NCBI GenBank assembly: GCA_020852965.1
Contig: JADYZV010000140.1
Coordinates: forward strand, 24,907 to 88,906
Direction of reading: 5' to 3'
Origin: Pirellulaceae bacterium
GTDB taxonomy: Bacteria > Planctomycetota > Planctomycetia > Pirellulales > Pirellulaceae
DNA length: 64,000 bases
Within the stretch, counting starts at the first letter, position 1, and every line of letters starts with the position of its first letter. Below the pieces are notes generated by a model, which was given only the letters and a program-made list of their open reading frames with translations, had not been told where the DNA came from and made no database searches. Positions 26,733 through 35,743 of this stretch are shown here, in pieces. The position numbers were made by a program, and so were the translations under genes.

Positions 26733-26811
26733 TCGGACACAACGTCGCAAACATGTATCTTCCTTGCTTCTATTTTCGCCTCACTATCACTTCATTGAAA
26801 GTCTATGCAGC

Positions 26812-27675
26812 ATGACCGTATCGAATTCAAATCGCCGCAGATTCCTAGCCACTTCAGGAATCGCAGTGGCGGGGGTTGCGAGCCTTCGCACTTGCCCCGT
26901 CTGGGGAGCACCGCCGGCCGATACACCGCGATTGCAACTCGGAATCCAGCTCTATTCGTTGCGCGAGTTCCCTGTAGCTCAAGCCCTCGAGCACGCCGCC
27001 AAGATTGGGTTTTCACAGGTCGAATTCTACAGTGGTATGCTTCCCACCGATGCCTCAGCCGAGACGATCGAGGAGACGCGCAAGGCGGTTGCCGACTTGG
27101 GTATGACCATCTCGTCACATGGTGTGAACCATGTTGGTAGCGATACAAAGGCAAACGAAAAGCTGTTCGAATTCGGCAAGGCCCTGGGAGTTAAGTCAAT
27201 CACCATCGATCCCGATCCCGATTCGTTCGACCAACTCGATGAGCTTGTGAAAGCCTTCGATATGCGTGTGGCCATTCATAATCACGGCCCCCACCATCGC
27301 TACAACAAAGTGGTCGACGTGCTGCGCGCCATTGACAAGCACGATGTGCGCATTGGGGCCTGCGCCGACTTGGGGCATTATATTCGTTCTGGCGAAAAGC
27401 CCACCGAGGTAATACGGCTGCTCCAAGGCCGGCTGTATGGAATTCACTTGAAAGATTTTTCGGCCATGGAAGATAAAGCCAAAGGTGTGATTCTCGGCCA
27501 AGGCCATTTGAACGTTGACGCCGTGATGGATGCTTTGATCGCAGTAAATTTCCCAGCCGATGGCGCCCTGTCGCTCGAATATGAAGAGAACCCCCAAAAC
27601 CCGATCAAGGATATCAAGGAATGTTTCATGGCCGCCGAATCGGCGGTCGCGCGCGTCAATAAAGCGGCCAGCTAG
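26812..27675 (+). CDS. Tat-exported sugar phosphate isomerase/epimerase-like TIM barrel
   Basis: 287 residues from the ATG at 26812; a longer start adds a non-signal extension. The leader NRRRFLATSGIAVAGVASL has the twin-arginine pattern. The barrel motifs LGIQLYSLREFP, VEFYSGML, VAIHNHGPHH, GACADLGHYIRSG, GIHLKDF and SLEYEENPQNP match the xylose isomerase-like/AP endonuclease 2 superfamily with its metal-binding Glu, His and Asp residues. It resembles the 10149 gene product in type but is clearly a different subfamily. Substrate unknown. It follows the activator gene by 79 bp. Confidence 0.83.
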   Translation: MTVSNSNRRRFLATSGIAVAGVASLRTCPVWGAPPADTPRLQLGIQLYSLREFPVAQALEHAAKIGFSQVEFYSGMLPTDASAETIEETRKAVADLGMTISSHGVNHVGSDTKANEKLFEFGKALGVKSITIDPDPDSFDQLDELVKAFDMRVAIHNHGPHHRYNKVVDVLRAIDKHDVRIGACADLGHYIRSGEKPTEVIRLLQGRLYGIHLKDFSAMEDKAKGVILGQGHLNVDAVMDALIAVNFPADGALSLEYEENPQNPIKDIKECFMAAESAVARVNKAAS

Positions 27676-27743
27676 CAATCGCTCGGTAGCCGTTTACCGA
27701 TTCGCAATTCAGTCGCTGATCGGATACACAATTCGAGTTAGAA

Positions 27744-27802
27744 GTGGAGGAGGTTTCGAGTCCGGGAAGCACCGAATCAAACGGACTCGTTGCCTCGTCC
27801 AC
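27744..27802. repeat. Hairpin copy of the GTAGTGGACGAGG repeat family
   Basis: Arms 27744-27763 and 27783-27802 are inverted partners matching at 16 of 20 positions (GTGGA-GAGG...CGAGTCC against GGACTCG...CCTCGTCCAC). The loop is 19 nt. It lies between the isomerase gene and folD. Confidence 0.65.
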
Positions 27803-27846
27803 AGCACAGGTTTAGTTCTTGACAGACACCTAGGAATTCAATCGCA

Positions 27847-28749
27847 ATGACTGCTCAAATTTTGGATGGAAAAGAAACGGCGCGGCTTCTGCGAGAAGAG
27901 CTAAGCGTCGAGGTCGAGAAGTGGCGTGCAGAGGGCGGTCCACAGCCCACGTTGGCTGCCGTCCTGGTTGGCGACGATCCAGCCAGCCAAGTTTACGTAC
28001 GCAACAAAGAGCGAGCGTGCGGACAAGTCGGCATGGCGAGTCGCTTAATTCGTAGATCGGATACGACTTCGACAAGCGAACTGCTCGATGTGCTGCACGA
28101 GTTGAACGAGGACAGTCAAGTCCACGGAATTTTGGTTCAGCTTCCTTTGCCGAAAGCGATCGACACCCATCGCGTGCTCGACGCGGTCGCCGCCAGCAAG
28201 GACGTCGACGCGTTTTGCCCAGAAAACGTGGGACTGCTCGTTCAGGGCCGGCCTCGATTTTTGCCTTGCACACCACACGGCGTGGTGAACCTGCTGGCAC
28301 GCTACCGTATCGAACTGGCCGGTAGACATGTGGTGATAGTCGGTCGCAGCGAGATCGTCGGCAAGCCGTTGGCCAACATGCTCGTGCAGCGCGATATCGG
28401 CTTTGGGCCAAAGTATGCCAATGCGACCGTGACCATCTGCCATTCGCAGAGTGCGGACCTTGCCAGCATGACGCGACAGGCCGATGTGCTGGTCGCCGCC
28501 GTTGGTCGCCCGTGCCTAATTACGGTGGATATGGTCAAACCGGGAGCGGTAGTTGTCGATGTGGGGATCAATCGCGTCGACGAAAAGCTAGTAGGGGATG
28601 TCGACTTTGCCGCCGTAAGGGAAGTAGCCAGTTTCATCACTCCCGTGCCCGGCGGTGTCGGCCCGCTGACGATCGCCATGCTTCTGCGCAATAACTTTAC
28701 CGCCTGCGAGCTACAACAGGCGGTCGGAGATGCTACAATCGCGAATTGA
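27847..28749 (+). CDS. folD: FolD, methylenetetrahydrofolate dehydrogenase/cyclohydrolase
   Basis: 300 residues, standard length. YVRNKERACGQVG holds the catalytic Lys54. QLPLPKAID, PCTPHGVVNLL and GRSEIVGKPLANML are the FolD signatures for folate binding and NADP binding, and PVPGGVGPLTIAMLL is the C-terminal motif. The cytosolic enzyme interconverts methylene-, methenyl- and formyl-tetrahydrofolate for purine and formyl-Met synthesis. The start at 27847 follows the AATTCAATCGCA leader without a strong ribosome-binding site. It precedes floA by 40 bp on the same strand. Confidence 0.97.
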   Translation: MTAQILDGKETARLLREELSVEVEKWRAEGGPQPTLAAVLVGDDPASQVYVRNKERACGQVGMASRLIRRSDTTSTSELLDVLHELNEDSQVHGILVQLPLPKAIDTHRVLDAVAASKDVDAFCPENVGLLVQGRPRFLPCTPHGVVNLLARYRIELAGRHVVIVGRSEIVGKPLANMLVQRDIGFGPKYANATVTICHSQSADLASMTRQADVLVAAVGRPCLITVDMVKPGAVVVDVGINRVDEKLVGDVDFAAVREVASFITPVPGGVGPLTIAMLLRNNFTACELQQAVGDATIAN

Positions 28750-28789
28750 CCTCGGCTTCCACTAGATCTTTTCCAACGAGTAATCAAGC

Positions 28790-29866
28790 ATGATGAATTT
28801 CTCACCACTCTTGGCCCAGCAGGGCCCCAATGATACTGCCGCGATTATGATGATTTTGGCGGCAGTTGCGATCATTATTGTGATGATCGGATTGTTTGCC
28901 ATCGTGGCGAATTTCTTTTGGCTGTGGGCGCAGTCGTTCACCACGGGGGCCGGAATCGGCCTGAGCGATCTAATCGGCATGTGGTTTCGACGCGTCGACG
29001 CGAGAACCATCGTCCGATCGAAGATCATGAGCGTGCAAGCGGGGTTGGGGAACAACGAAATCACCAGCGCTGAGCTCGAAGCACACTACTTGGCTGGAGG
29101 CAATGTGCCGCAGGTCATCCGCGCCATGATAGCGGCGCGAAAATCAAAGATGATCAACCTCGAATTTCGTCAGGCGGCAGCCATCGACCTGGCCGGACGT
29201 GACATCTTGGAGGCCGTGCAAACCAGCGTTTATCCTAAAGTGATCGACTGTCCTCCCAAAGGCGCCGCGCGTTCTTCTCTCGATGCCGTAGCCAAGGATG
29301 GGATTCAGCTCAAGGTCAAAGCGCGCGTAACGGTCCGAGCCAACTTGGCGCAGTTGATCGGTGGTGCGGGTGAAGAGACGATCATTGCCCGAGTCGGAGA
29401 AGGGATTGTTAGTGCGATTGGTTCAGCCGGTCAACACAAGATTGTGCTCGAAAATCCAGACGTGATCTCCAAAGCTGTCTTGGCCAAACGTCTCGATTCG
29501 CAAACCGCCTTCGAGATTGTCTCGATCGATATCGCAGACATCGACGTGGGGGAGAATATCGGTGCACGCTTGCAGGCCGATACGGCCGAGGCGGATATGC
29601 GAGTCGCGCGAGCTCGGGCCGAGAGCCGCCGGGCCGCTGCGGTTGCAGTCGAACAAGAAATGAACGCAAATATCGAAATGAGCCGCGCCAAATTGGTCGA
29701 GGCCGAAGCGGATGTTCCCAAGGCGATGGCAGAGGCATTCGCGTCGGGCACTTTATCAATTATGGACTACTATCGTCTCAAGAACGTCGACGCGGACACC
29801 AAGATGCGCACGAGCATCGCCGACGTGGGTGATCGCGATAAACCAGCAATACAGGCTGTTAGTTAA
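28790..29866 (+). CDS. floA: FloA-type flotillin (SPFH domain)
   Basis: 358 residues. A hydrophobic N-terminal segment (about 18-46) anchors the protein. Then come an SPFH/band-7-like domain with the FloA-specific stretches [35 protein letters not shown] and [10 protein letters not shown], and a C-terminal Ala/Glu-rich coiled coil ([20 protein letters not shown]). FloA (YqfA) organises functional membrane microdomains in Bacillus. A second gene follows after 11 bp and is likely co-translated. Closest to the YqfA branch by the FRRVDAR region. Confidence 0.93.
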   Translation: MMNFSPLLAQQGPNDTAAIMMILAAVAIIIVMIGLFAIVANFFWLWAQSFTTGAGIGLSDLIGMWFRRVDARTIVRSKIMSVQAGLGNNEITSAELEAHYLAGGNVPQVIRAMIAARKSKMINLEFRQAAAIDLAGRDILEAVQTSVYPKVIDCPPKGAARSSLDAVAKDGIQLKVKARVTVRANLAQLIGGAGEETIIARVGEGIVSAIGSAGQHKIVLENPDVISKAVLAKRLDSQTAFEIVSIDIADIDVGENIGARLQADTAEADMRVARARAESRRAAAVAVEQEMNANIEMSRAKLVEAEADVPKAMAEAFASGTLSIMDYYRLKNVDADTKMRTSIADVGDRDKPAIQAVS

Positions 29867-29877
29867 GGGACCACGAC

Positions 29878-30387
29878 ATGCCCAGCGATTTGGAGAAATT
29901 CCTACAACAGGCGGCCGAGCGACTAGCGCAGAAAGTCAATGAAGCTCAGAGACCGCCTCCCAAAAAACCGCCCATAGCGCCGCGCGCTGCGCAATCGCAG
30001 CGCCCACCCAAATCGATTCGCTCCTCCGAACGCCGTCCCATGGCCATCGAGGACGAGATCGTGGAAGCGGAAGTCATCGAAACCTCTCGCCGTGAAGATG
30101 GCCCCAATCCGTTGAGTAGCATCGATACTCGGCCCGGTCTCGCGCAAGCCATCTCACAGACCGATGAGCGTATGGCTGGACATATGCACGATGTGTTCGA
30201 CCATGATGTTAGCAAACTGCGCAAGCCTTCGGCAGCTCTCAAATCATCAGTCAAAGGTGAAACCGAAAAGAGTATCGATCTTCACCGCCGCGAACAACAG
30301 GTAAGTCCATTTATCCAGATGCTGCGACAACCCGATTCTCTAAAAGCAGCCTTTATCGCCAGCGAGGTTTTCAAACGTAAGTTCTAG
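29878..30387 (+). CDS. Small basic/proline-rich protein, possible FloA partner
   Basis: 169 residues, unrecognised. An N-terminal helix (SDLEKFLQQAAERLAQKVNE) precedes a Pro/Lys/Arg-rich linker (about 25-60), then an acidic patch (EDEIVEAEVIE). The C-terminal helix ends QPDSLKAAFIASEVFKRKF. No transmembrane helix is present. Position 11 bp behind floA suggests a shared transcript, so it may dock on the membrane microdomain or on the nascent flotillin. This is inference from position alone. The C-terminal motif looks like a conserved planctomycete tail. Confidence 0.65.
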   Translation: MPSDLEKFLQQAAERLAQKVNEAQRPPPKKPPIAPRAAQSQRPPKSIRSSERRPMAIEDEIVEAEVIETSRREDGPNPLSSIDTRPGLAQAISQTDERMAGHMHDVFDHDVSKLRKPSAALKSSVKGETEKSIDLHRREQQVSPFIQMLRQPDSLKAAFIASEVFKRKF

Positions 30388-30519
30388 CCAATTCCCAAAC
30401 GACTAAGTATGCAATGGAACTCTTGCTTGGAGGCTTCTAGCGAACTGGCACTCTATCTAAAGCCGCCTCATCGGCGATAGCTATTTCAATTCTTGCATCA
30501 GAATCCTTGAAAATCTTCC

Positions 30520-31689
30520 ATGGGACGAGTGAACTGCATCCAATCGTCGCAAATGGAGTTCCACGCGTTGAAAACAGAGCGAACCCTGGTGCTGTTGGGA
30601 ATCGGCCACACCAACGCACACATTGTTCGGCAGTGGGCAATCCATCCAATCCCCAACTGCCGGCTCGTGTGTATCTCGAAGTTCCCAATGGCAACCTATT
30701 CAGGCATGCTTCCGGGGACGCTAGCGAAGCAGTTTGCGTCCAACGAAATGGAAATCGAACTGGCTCCATTAGCCCAACGTGCGGCTGCCGAACTGATTCT
30801 TGGCGACGTGGTTGGTTTGGATGTCGATAGGCAAACGCTGAAATTTGCAAACCGAGAACCGCTTCACTACGACACCTTGTCAATCGGCGTAGGATCCATG
30901 CCGGCTGGCTGGGACGAATTCGACTCCCCGGCGTTAATCCCCATCAAGCCGATGCAAACCTTCGTGGATCGGCTCGAAAAGCGGCTTGAACTATGTGGCA
31001 CTTCGGCGCGATGCGTGGTCGTCGGTGGCGGAGTCGCAGGTGTCGAAATCGCACTGTGCTTGCGCGCAAGATTGTCTTCACCTTCGTCGCGGAAATCCCA
31101 TTCCATTTCCATCGTCACAAGTGGCGATGAGATTGCTGGCGGGATGTGTCAGAGAAGCCAACGTAGATTGTTGCATCTGTTGAACGAGCGATCTATCGAA
31201 GTGGTGAAGGGTTTTCGAGTTACCCAAGTTGAAGAATCCGCCATCGCCGACGCGGAGGGCAAGTGGCAGGCGGCAGATGTAGTCATTTGGGCAACCGGGG
31301 CCGTTCCACCGCCGATTCTAACACAATTTGGGCTACCGACGGACGAACGAGGTTTCTTGACTACCACGTCGACTCTACTCACGACGGCGGGATATCCAAT
31401 TTTTGTCGTTGGCGATTCGGGAACCATCGAATCCGATCCCGCCCCTAAGGCTGGCGTGACTGCCGTTCGACAGGCACCTGTCCTATGGCACAATCTGCAA
31501 GCGACCTTTGATACGTCCCGATCGATGAAAGCGTTTCATCCGCAAGCTGACTTTCTGAAAATCGTCAACACGGGTGATGGGAAGGCGCTGCTCGAATATC
31601 ACGGATGGACGTTTCATGCTCGCTGGTGCTGGCGGCTCAAGTGTTGGATCGATCGGAGCTTTGTGCGTAAGTATCAGACTAGTCGCTAA
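30520..31689 (+). CDS. Pyridine nucleotide-disulfide oxidoreductase of the SelD-N type
   Basis: 389 residues. LVLLGIGHTNAHIVRQW and ATYSGMLPGTLAKQF are the hallmarks of the flavoprotein module that is fused to, or sits beside, SelD (selenophosphate synthetase) in many bacteria. CVVVGGGVAGVEIALCL is the second dinucleotide fold, and the end HARWCWRLKCWIDRSFVRKY matches that family's close. The downstream gene is on the opposite strand and is not SelD, so here the module stands alone. It probably oxidises NAD(P)H with FAD, but the acceptor is unknown. An alternative ATG at 30553 removes 11 residues. A short repeat-free gap precedes it. Confidence 0.82.
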   Translation: MGRVNCIQSSQMEFHALKTERTLVLLGIGHTNAHIVRQWAIHPIPNCRLVCISKFPMATYSGMLPGTLAKQFASNEMEIELAPLAQRAAAELILGDVVGLDVDRQTLKFANREPLHYDTLSIGVGSMPAGWDEFDSPALIPIKPMQTFVDRLEKRLELCGTSARCVVVGGGVAGVEIALCLRARLSSPSSRKSHSISIVTSGDEIAGGMCQRSQRRLLHLLNERSIEVVKGFRVTQVEESAIADAEGKWQAADVVIWATGAVPPPILTQFGLPTDERGFLTTTSTLLTTAGYPIFVVGDSGTIESDPAPKAGVTAVRQAPVLWHNLQATFDTSRSMKAFHPQADFLKIVNTGDGKALLEYHGWTFHARWCWRLKCWIDRSFVRKYQTSR

Positions 31690-31758
31690 ACAATTTGCGT
31701 CGATTCGCCGATTTCGTATAAGCAGGTTACTGATCCTCTGCCTTAATTCCCGAAATAC

Positions 31759-33087
31759 TCACACCACGGAGTAGCCGCGTTTTTCCAGTTCTGCCTTGAG
31801 CACTGCCTTGGCATCGTCTTCACCATGTACCAAGCGAATTGCTTTGGGAGGCTCGGACATGCCCTCCACGAATCGCAGCAGATCGGATTGATCGGCGTGG
31901 GCCGAGTAGCCGCTGAGCTGATGCACTTGGGCTCTGATGTCGTACCGCTTGCCATCCAATTTGACCCAATCGGTATCCTGGATATAACGTCCGGGCGTGC
32001 CGTAAGCCTGGTAGCCTACAAAGATCACGTCGCAGGTAGGATCTCCCAAGAATTCCTTCAAATAGTTGACTACACGTCCACCAGCACACATGCCACTGGC
32101 GGCAATCACGATCGCGGGAAGCTTAGAATCTTTTAAGTACTGAATCGTATCGCGATGTTCGTTGTGATCACCGATCTGCACCAAGTTGTTGAACACCAGC
32201 GGTTGATCGTCGTAGGTCAACACCTGCTTGGCTTCATCGTCCCAGTACTCGCGCATGTCGTCATAGATTTCGGTGAAACGCGAAGCGAGTGGCGAATCGA
32301 CGAGCACATCGACGGCGCGCATCAGCGAACAGCCCTGGCGTTTTTCCACCCGTGCAAAAATCCCATTCAACTCATAGAGCAGTTCTTGCGTGCGCCCGAC
32401 GCTAAAGGCTGGAATGATCGTCACCCCCTTGTTCTCGAGCGTCCGACAGATAATTTTTTCAAGTTGCTCTACACGTTCTTCGCGACCAACGTGATTGCGA
32501 TTGCCATAAGTGCTTTCCAATACAAGGAAATCTGCTCGCTCTGGGCTCTGCGGATCTTTTAGCAACGGTTGATGGCGACTGCCAAGGTCACCACTGAACA
32601 CAAATCGTTCCCCCTCGTGCTCGACTTCCACAATCGCCGAGCCGAGCACGTGCCCTGCGGGCATAAGGCGCAATTCGACTCCACCGTCCAAATGGTGCCA
32701 CTTGGCAAAAGCCAGCGGACGAATGTGCTTGCGAAGGTCGCTCAGGAATCGCTCGATCAAACGCTTGTTGCGCGTGACTCCCACGCGGATCGCGTCTTCC
32801 AACATCAACGGCAATAGCTTGGCCGTCGGCGGTGTACAATAGATGGGCCCATTAAAGCCGGCAGCAATCAAATATGGGATGCGTCCCACGTGGTCCAAGT
32901 GAACGTGCGTGACAATCAACCCATCGACGCCATCGAGCGAAAATTCGATCTTCTCTTGATCGCGATCTTTGGCGTCGGCCCCTTGGAACATGCCGCAGTC
33001 GACCAGCATCGAACGGGTTGAGCTAATGAATAACTGGTGACACGAACCTGTTACTCCCGTGAGCGCTCCATGGTGAACAACGTGCAT
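31759..33087 (-). CDS. Metallo-beta-lactamase/beta-CASP RNase-like protein
   Basis: 442 residues from the ATG at 33087, chosen because GGAG lies 6 bases upstream; the longer frame runs through a repeat. HVHLDH (His61, His63, Asp65, His66) is the metal motif. PAGHVLGSAIVEVE and FSGDLG follow, then the beta-CASP features SFAVGRTQELL-like (here AFSVGRTQELLYEL), ASGMCAGGRVVNYL and HQLSGYSAHADQSDLL. This matches the CPSF73/YsiA-type ribonuclease family that cleaves RNA. The KH domain of archaeal members is absent. Substrates in bacteria are mostly unknown. Confidence 0.88.
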   Translation of the reverse strand: MHVVHHGALTGVTGSCHQLFISSTRSMLVDCGMFQGADAKDRDQEKIEFSLDGVDGLIVTHVHLDHVGRIPYLIAAGFNGPIYCTPPTAKLLPLMLEDAIRVGVTRNKRLIERFLSDLRKHIRPLAFAKWHHLDGGVELRLMPAGHVLGSAIVEVEHEGERFVFSGDLGSRHQPLLKDPQSPERADFLVLESTYGNRNHVGREERVEQLEKIICRTLENKGVTIIPAFSVGRTQELLYELNGIFARVEKRQGCSLMRAVDVLVDSPLASRFTEIYDDMREYWDDEAKQVLTYDDQPLVFNNLVQIGDHNEHRDTIQYLKDSKLPAIVIAASGMCAGGRVVNYLKEFLGDPTCDVIFVGYQAYGTPGRYIQDTDWVKLDGKRYDIRAQVHQLSGYSAHADQSDLLRFVEGMSEPPKAIRLVHGEDDAKAVLKAELEKRGYSVV

Positions 33088-33102
33088 CGATGGCTCCATA
33101 TA

Positions 33103-33243
33103 GTTAGTCGTGGATCGCTCCACCGGTCCATGTTGGGATAGTCGTGGGTCGCCCTGCCGGACCATGCATTCGGCGATCGGCCAATCCGTGCTCAACTCCA
33201 AAGGTGGCTATAAAGCAACTGATCGGCGGAGCGATCAGCGACT
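33103..33243. repeat. Two copies of the TAGTCGTGGGTCG dispersed repeat
   Basis: A short copy at 33103-33130 and a full one at 33139-33243 start with TAGTCGTGG(A/G)TCGC and share CCGG-CCATG. The full copy ends AAAGCAACTGATCGGCGGAG plus GCGACT, as does 11105-11203. They occupy the gap between the DJ-1 gene and the beta-CASP gene start. Confidence 0.6.
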
Positions 33244-33249
33244 GTTTCC

Positions 33250-33807
33250 TCACCCCACCATCAGCTCGATCAAACTGCGACAAAAATCGGGCAGATCCTC
33301 GGGGCGGCGACTGCTGACCGAATTGCGATCCACGACGACCGAGCTATCTTCATAAATGGCACCCGCGTTAATCAAATCATCCTTGATTCCAGGAGAACCA
33401 GTCACGCGCACTCCACGATAGATTCCAGCAGAAATGGGAATCCAACCTCCGTGGCAAATTGCCGCAACAGGTTTTCCGTCCGTAAAGAACTCGCGAACGA
33501 TTTCGAGCACCCGTGGTAGACGACGCAAGCGATCGGGCATAAAGCCACCAGGGACCACCAACGCTTGAAACTCGCGAGTCTCTACGCTGTCAATTGCGAT
33601 ATCAGAACGGCTCGGGTAGCCATGCTTGCCTGCATACTCGGTAGCCGCCTGCTCGCCGGCGACGACTACCGTGGCTCCAGCTTCTATCAGTCGTAGTTTG
33701 GGATACCACAGCTCGAGGTCTTCGTACACTTCGCCGGTGAACATCAGCACTCGTTGGCCCGCCAAAGGAAGCGGCGACAGGCTGGATTTATCGCGACTAT
33801 TGGCCAT
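33250..33807 (-). CDS. DJ-1/PfpI family protein
   Basis: 185 residues. The nucleophile Cys118 lies in the elbow AAICHGGW, and VVPGGFMPDRLRR and FTGEVYEDLELW supply the family's oxyanion and conserved Glu region. PfpI-like proteins act as proteases, deglycases or chaperones, and cannot be told apart by sequence alone. It starts 2 bp after the TPR gene stop, so the two are co-transcribed. The beta-CASP gene follows after a repeat-filled gap and may or may not be in the same unit. Confidence 0.88.
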   Translation of the reverse strand: MANSRDKSSLSPLPLAGQRVLMFTGEVYEDLELWYPKLRLIEAGATVVVAGEQAATEYAGKHGYPSRSDIAIDSVETREFQALVVPGGFMPDRLRRLPRVLEIVREFFTDGKPVAAICHGGWIPISAGIYRGVRVTGSPGIKDDLINAGAIYEDSSVVVDRNSVSSRRPEDLPDFCRSLIELMVG

Positions 33808-33809
33808 GG

Positions 33810-34148
33810 CTACTTCATCGCCTCCAACCGCCGCGATTCGGCCATCGCGTCTTCGGCGAGCTGGATGTATTGGTGCTCTTGCGTCCCAGCGAACGCGCGT
33901 TGGTAGGTAACGCTCATGGCCGTGAAGTTGAATGGCTCATTGGGTTCGATCTGACAAGCTTTCTGACCGTGTGAGATCGCCTGATCGTATTTACCCTGCA
34001 CGGTGTAAATGCGTCCCAGCGTCAAGTGCGTCAACACATGATTGGGATCCTCCGCAAGGATCTCATTGAGCAACAGGGCAGCTTCGTCGAGCTTTCCTTC
34101 GTCCTTGAGCTTTTCAGCCGCATTATACTTTTGCATCGTTTCGGTCAT
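33810..34148 (-). CDS. Small TPR-repeat protein
   Basis: 112 residues from the ATG at 34148, with AGGAGA about 13 bases upstream. It contains tandem tetratricopeptide units: AAEKLKDEGKLDEAALLLNE, PNHVLTHLTLGRIYTVQGKY, then a third partial one. No signal peptide or catalytic domain. It probably acts as an adaptor, and is co-transcribed with the DJ-1 gene (2-bp spacing). A longer start would add a basic region with no support. Confidence 0.75.
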   Translation of the reverse strand: MTETMQKYNAAEKLKDEGKLDEAALLLNEILAEDPNHVLTHLTLGRIYTVQGKYDQAISHGQKACQIEPNEPFNFTAMSVTYQRAFAGTQEHQYIQLAEDAMAESRRLEAMK

Positions 34149-34262
34149 GGTTATATCTATATCTCCTGTACTTGGTATTCGAGTTCGTACCCGCGACCTT
34201 TTCGCAGCGGCACGTAACATACCACATGTTCGATCCTCAAACAGCCATAAGCGATTGCTAGA

Positions 34263-34688
34263 TCACTTGGCTTGTCCCTGAATTGTGACGATCAGTCGCC
34301 GAGCTCCAGCCTGATTGCGATGCTCGCACAGGTAGATCCCTTGCCAAGTTCCCAGCGCCAACCGACCGTTGCGAATGGGAGCCGACACCGAAGCCCCCAA
34401 CAGGGACGATTTTACGTGAGCTGGCATGTCGTCAGCACCTTCGATCGTGTGGTTCAACGGCATACCTCGCTCGGGAACCATATGATTGAAGTAAGTTTCC
34501 ATGTCGACGCGCACATCCGGATCCGCATTCTCGTTGATCGTGAGGCTGGCGGAGGTATGCAGGATAAACAGATGAAACAGGCCGATTGTGATTTGTTGGA
34601 GCTGCGGAACCTGCTCTAGCACTTCGCCGGTTACTAGGTGAAAACCGCGACGACGAGGCGACAAACTAAACTCGTGCTGCAACCACAT
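34263..34688 (-). CDS. yjbQ: YjbQ family protein (UPF0047, secondary thiamine-phosphate synthase-like)
   Basis: 141 residues, normal length. HTSASLTINENADPDVRVDM and GNGRLALGTWQGIYLCEHR-type segments (here IRNGRLALGTWQGIYLCEH) define UPF0047/YjbQ, with metal-binding His and Asp residues near EGADDMPAHVK. The family can replace ThiE weakly, but its true role is unsettled. The upstream gap is long and starts with an AT-rich hairpin near 34743-34774. Confidence 0.92.
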   Translation of the reverse strand: MWLQHEFSLSPRRRGFHLVTGEVLEQVPQLQQITIGLFHLFILHTSASLTINENADPDVRVDMETYFNHMVPERGMPLNHTIEGADDMPAHVKSSLLGASVSAPIRNGRLALGTWQGIYLCEHRNQAGARRLIVTIQGQAK

Positions 34689-35217
34689 GGCTCGTTCCTT
34701 TCGCTTTTGCTGATTCCAAAGTGTCCAATGTTATCCTTCCGCGCAGTGCGCTCGCAAAATTATTTTTGCACTGCCAACACCTGATTCTCGCTTTGCGTCT
34801 ACCCACATTGTGGCTCATCGACGACAATCAACGGGGCTATTCTACCCAAACTAACGGATTCTGATGATGGTGAGAAACACACCATAAACAAACGATCAGG
34901 GGACCAGCAACAACCTCACGCACAATTGGGCTTGACAGCACTTTCCAAAACTCGCATTCGCACTGCAAACTCAAGCTGATTGGACCAGTTGGATTTGTGC
35001 GACCAAGAGTAAACACTGCAATGCCTGCATCGACGCAATGCCCGAAAAATATAAAATATTTTCTTGACTTCGGTCCATAGACGTGAATAATCGCATCTGT
35101 GGATTGAACCATCTCTGATGCGACCGCTTTCGTTTCCAGCCAAATTCGTGTTGCACACAATTCGATACAAATAAAAATCCAACTTGCTGTTTCAAATATT
35201 TAGTTGAGGACCCCGTT
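34689..35217. other. 529-bp intergenic region with promoter elements
   Basis: Divergent gap between yjbQ and a small plus-strand gene. It holds a GCAGTGC/GCACTGC inverted repeat (34743-34774) around an AT-rich loop and a sigma-70-like promoter near 35064-35091. It is more AT-rich than the surroundings. No convincing RNA gene is seen, though a 120-plus-base leader precedes the small gene. Confidence 0.5.
35064..35091 (+). promoter_or_regulatory. Candidate promoter of the small 75-residue gene
   Basis: TTGACT (35064-35069, 5 of 6) and AATAAT (35086-35091, 5 of 6) with a 16-bp spacer. The transcript would carry a leader of about 120 bases. One of the best sigma-70 matches in the window. Confidence 0.45.
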
Positions 35218-35445
35218 ATGAGCGACGTTTGCAAGAATGTCTTCGAAGCCATCTTGAAGTATGGACATGATGAAGACTTCGATCCCGAGATCAACGATAA
35301 CTTCCAGCCGACGGACGCCCCTGCGGGATCGGCGGAAAAGATCGAAATTTTGCGTCAACGAGTCGGCTGTGGCCAGCCGCTGTGGCACCGCGATGACCGG
35401 GTTGACTATGCAGGCCTAACCGGTGTCATCCGCCCCCGTGAGTAG
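35218..35445 (+). CDS. Small acidic protein of unknown function
   Basis: 75 residues with a GAGGA ribosome-binding site 9 bases before the ATG, a good promoter upstream and a strong terminator about 105 bp downstream, so it is an isolated, probably well-expressed unit. The sequence is hydrophilic: HDEDFDPEIND in the first half, then AEKIEILRQRVGCGQPLWHR and a final DYAGLTGVIRPRE. No transmembrane segment. Cys6 and Cys51 are the only cysteines. I recognise no family; the well-formed expression signals argue that it is real. Confidence 0.75.
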   Translation: MSDVCKNVFEAILKYGHDEDFDPEINDNFQPTDAPAGSAEKIEILRQRVGCGQPLWHRDDRVDYAGLTGVIRPRE

Positions 35446-35550
35446 TTGCCTCTAATGTAGCCCGACGCTCCGCCGTCGGAACTCCCACCTACAACACACA
35501 CACCCGCCCTGGCAAATCTCCCTGAGCAACTCGCTCGCGAAACTATAAAG

Positions 35551-35586
35551 AAAGCGGCCTGAGTCCCAACTCAGGCCGCTTTTTTT
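35551..35586 (+). terminator. Strong intrinsic terminator
   Basis: A 13-bp stem (AAAGCGGCCTGAG against CTCAGGCCGCTTT, 35551-35563 and 35570-35582) with a six-base loop is followed by a T-run. It is 105 bp behind the small acidic protein gene and is the clearest terminator in the window. The preceding A-run allows use in both directions. Confidence 0.9.
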
Positions 35587-35743
35587 GCGTCTCCATCACA
35601 CGCGGCCGAAGGGGTAATCTGTTTGACCGCGTCAGCGCTGTCGCGTGGTTTCAACGCTACGAATGAGGACCTTTAGTGACGCATTGTTTCCATGGGCATC
35701 CTGGAATAGGCTCGTAGCAACCGCTGCGCAGTACAGGCATAGA

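Noticed and set aside
31690..31758. A selD gene after the SelD-N-type flavoprotein
   Set aside because: Only 69 bp separate it from a convergent gene; no SelD motif is present in the window.
34689..35217. A structured RNA or riboswitch in the long gap before the small gene
   Set aside because: Only one simple inverted repeat and a promoter are visible; no recognisable conserved fold.
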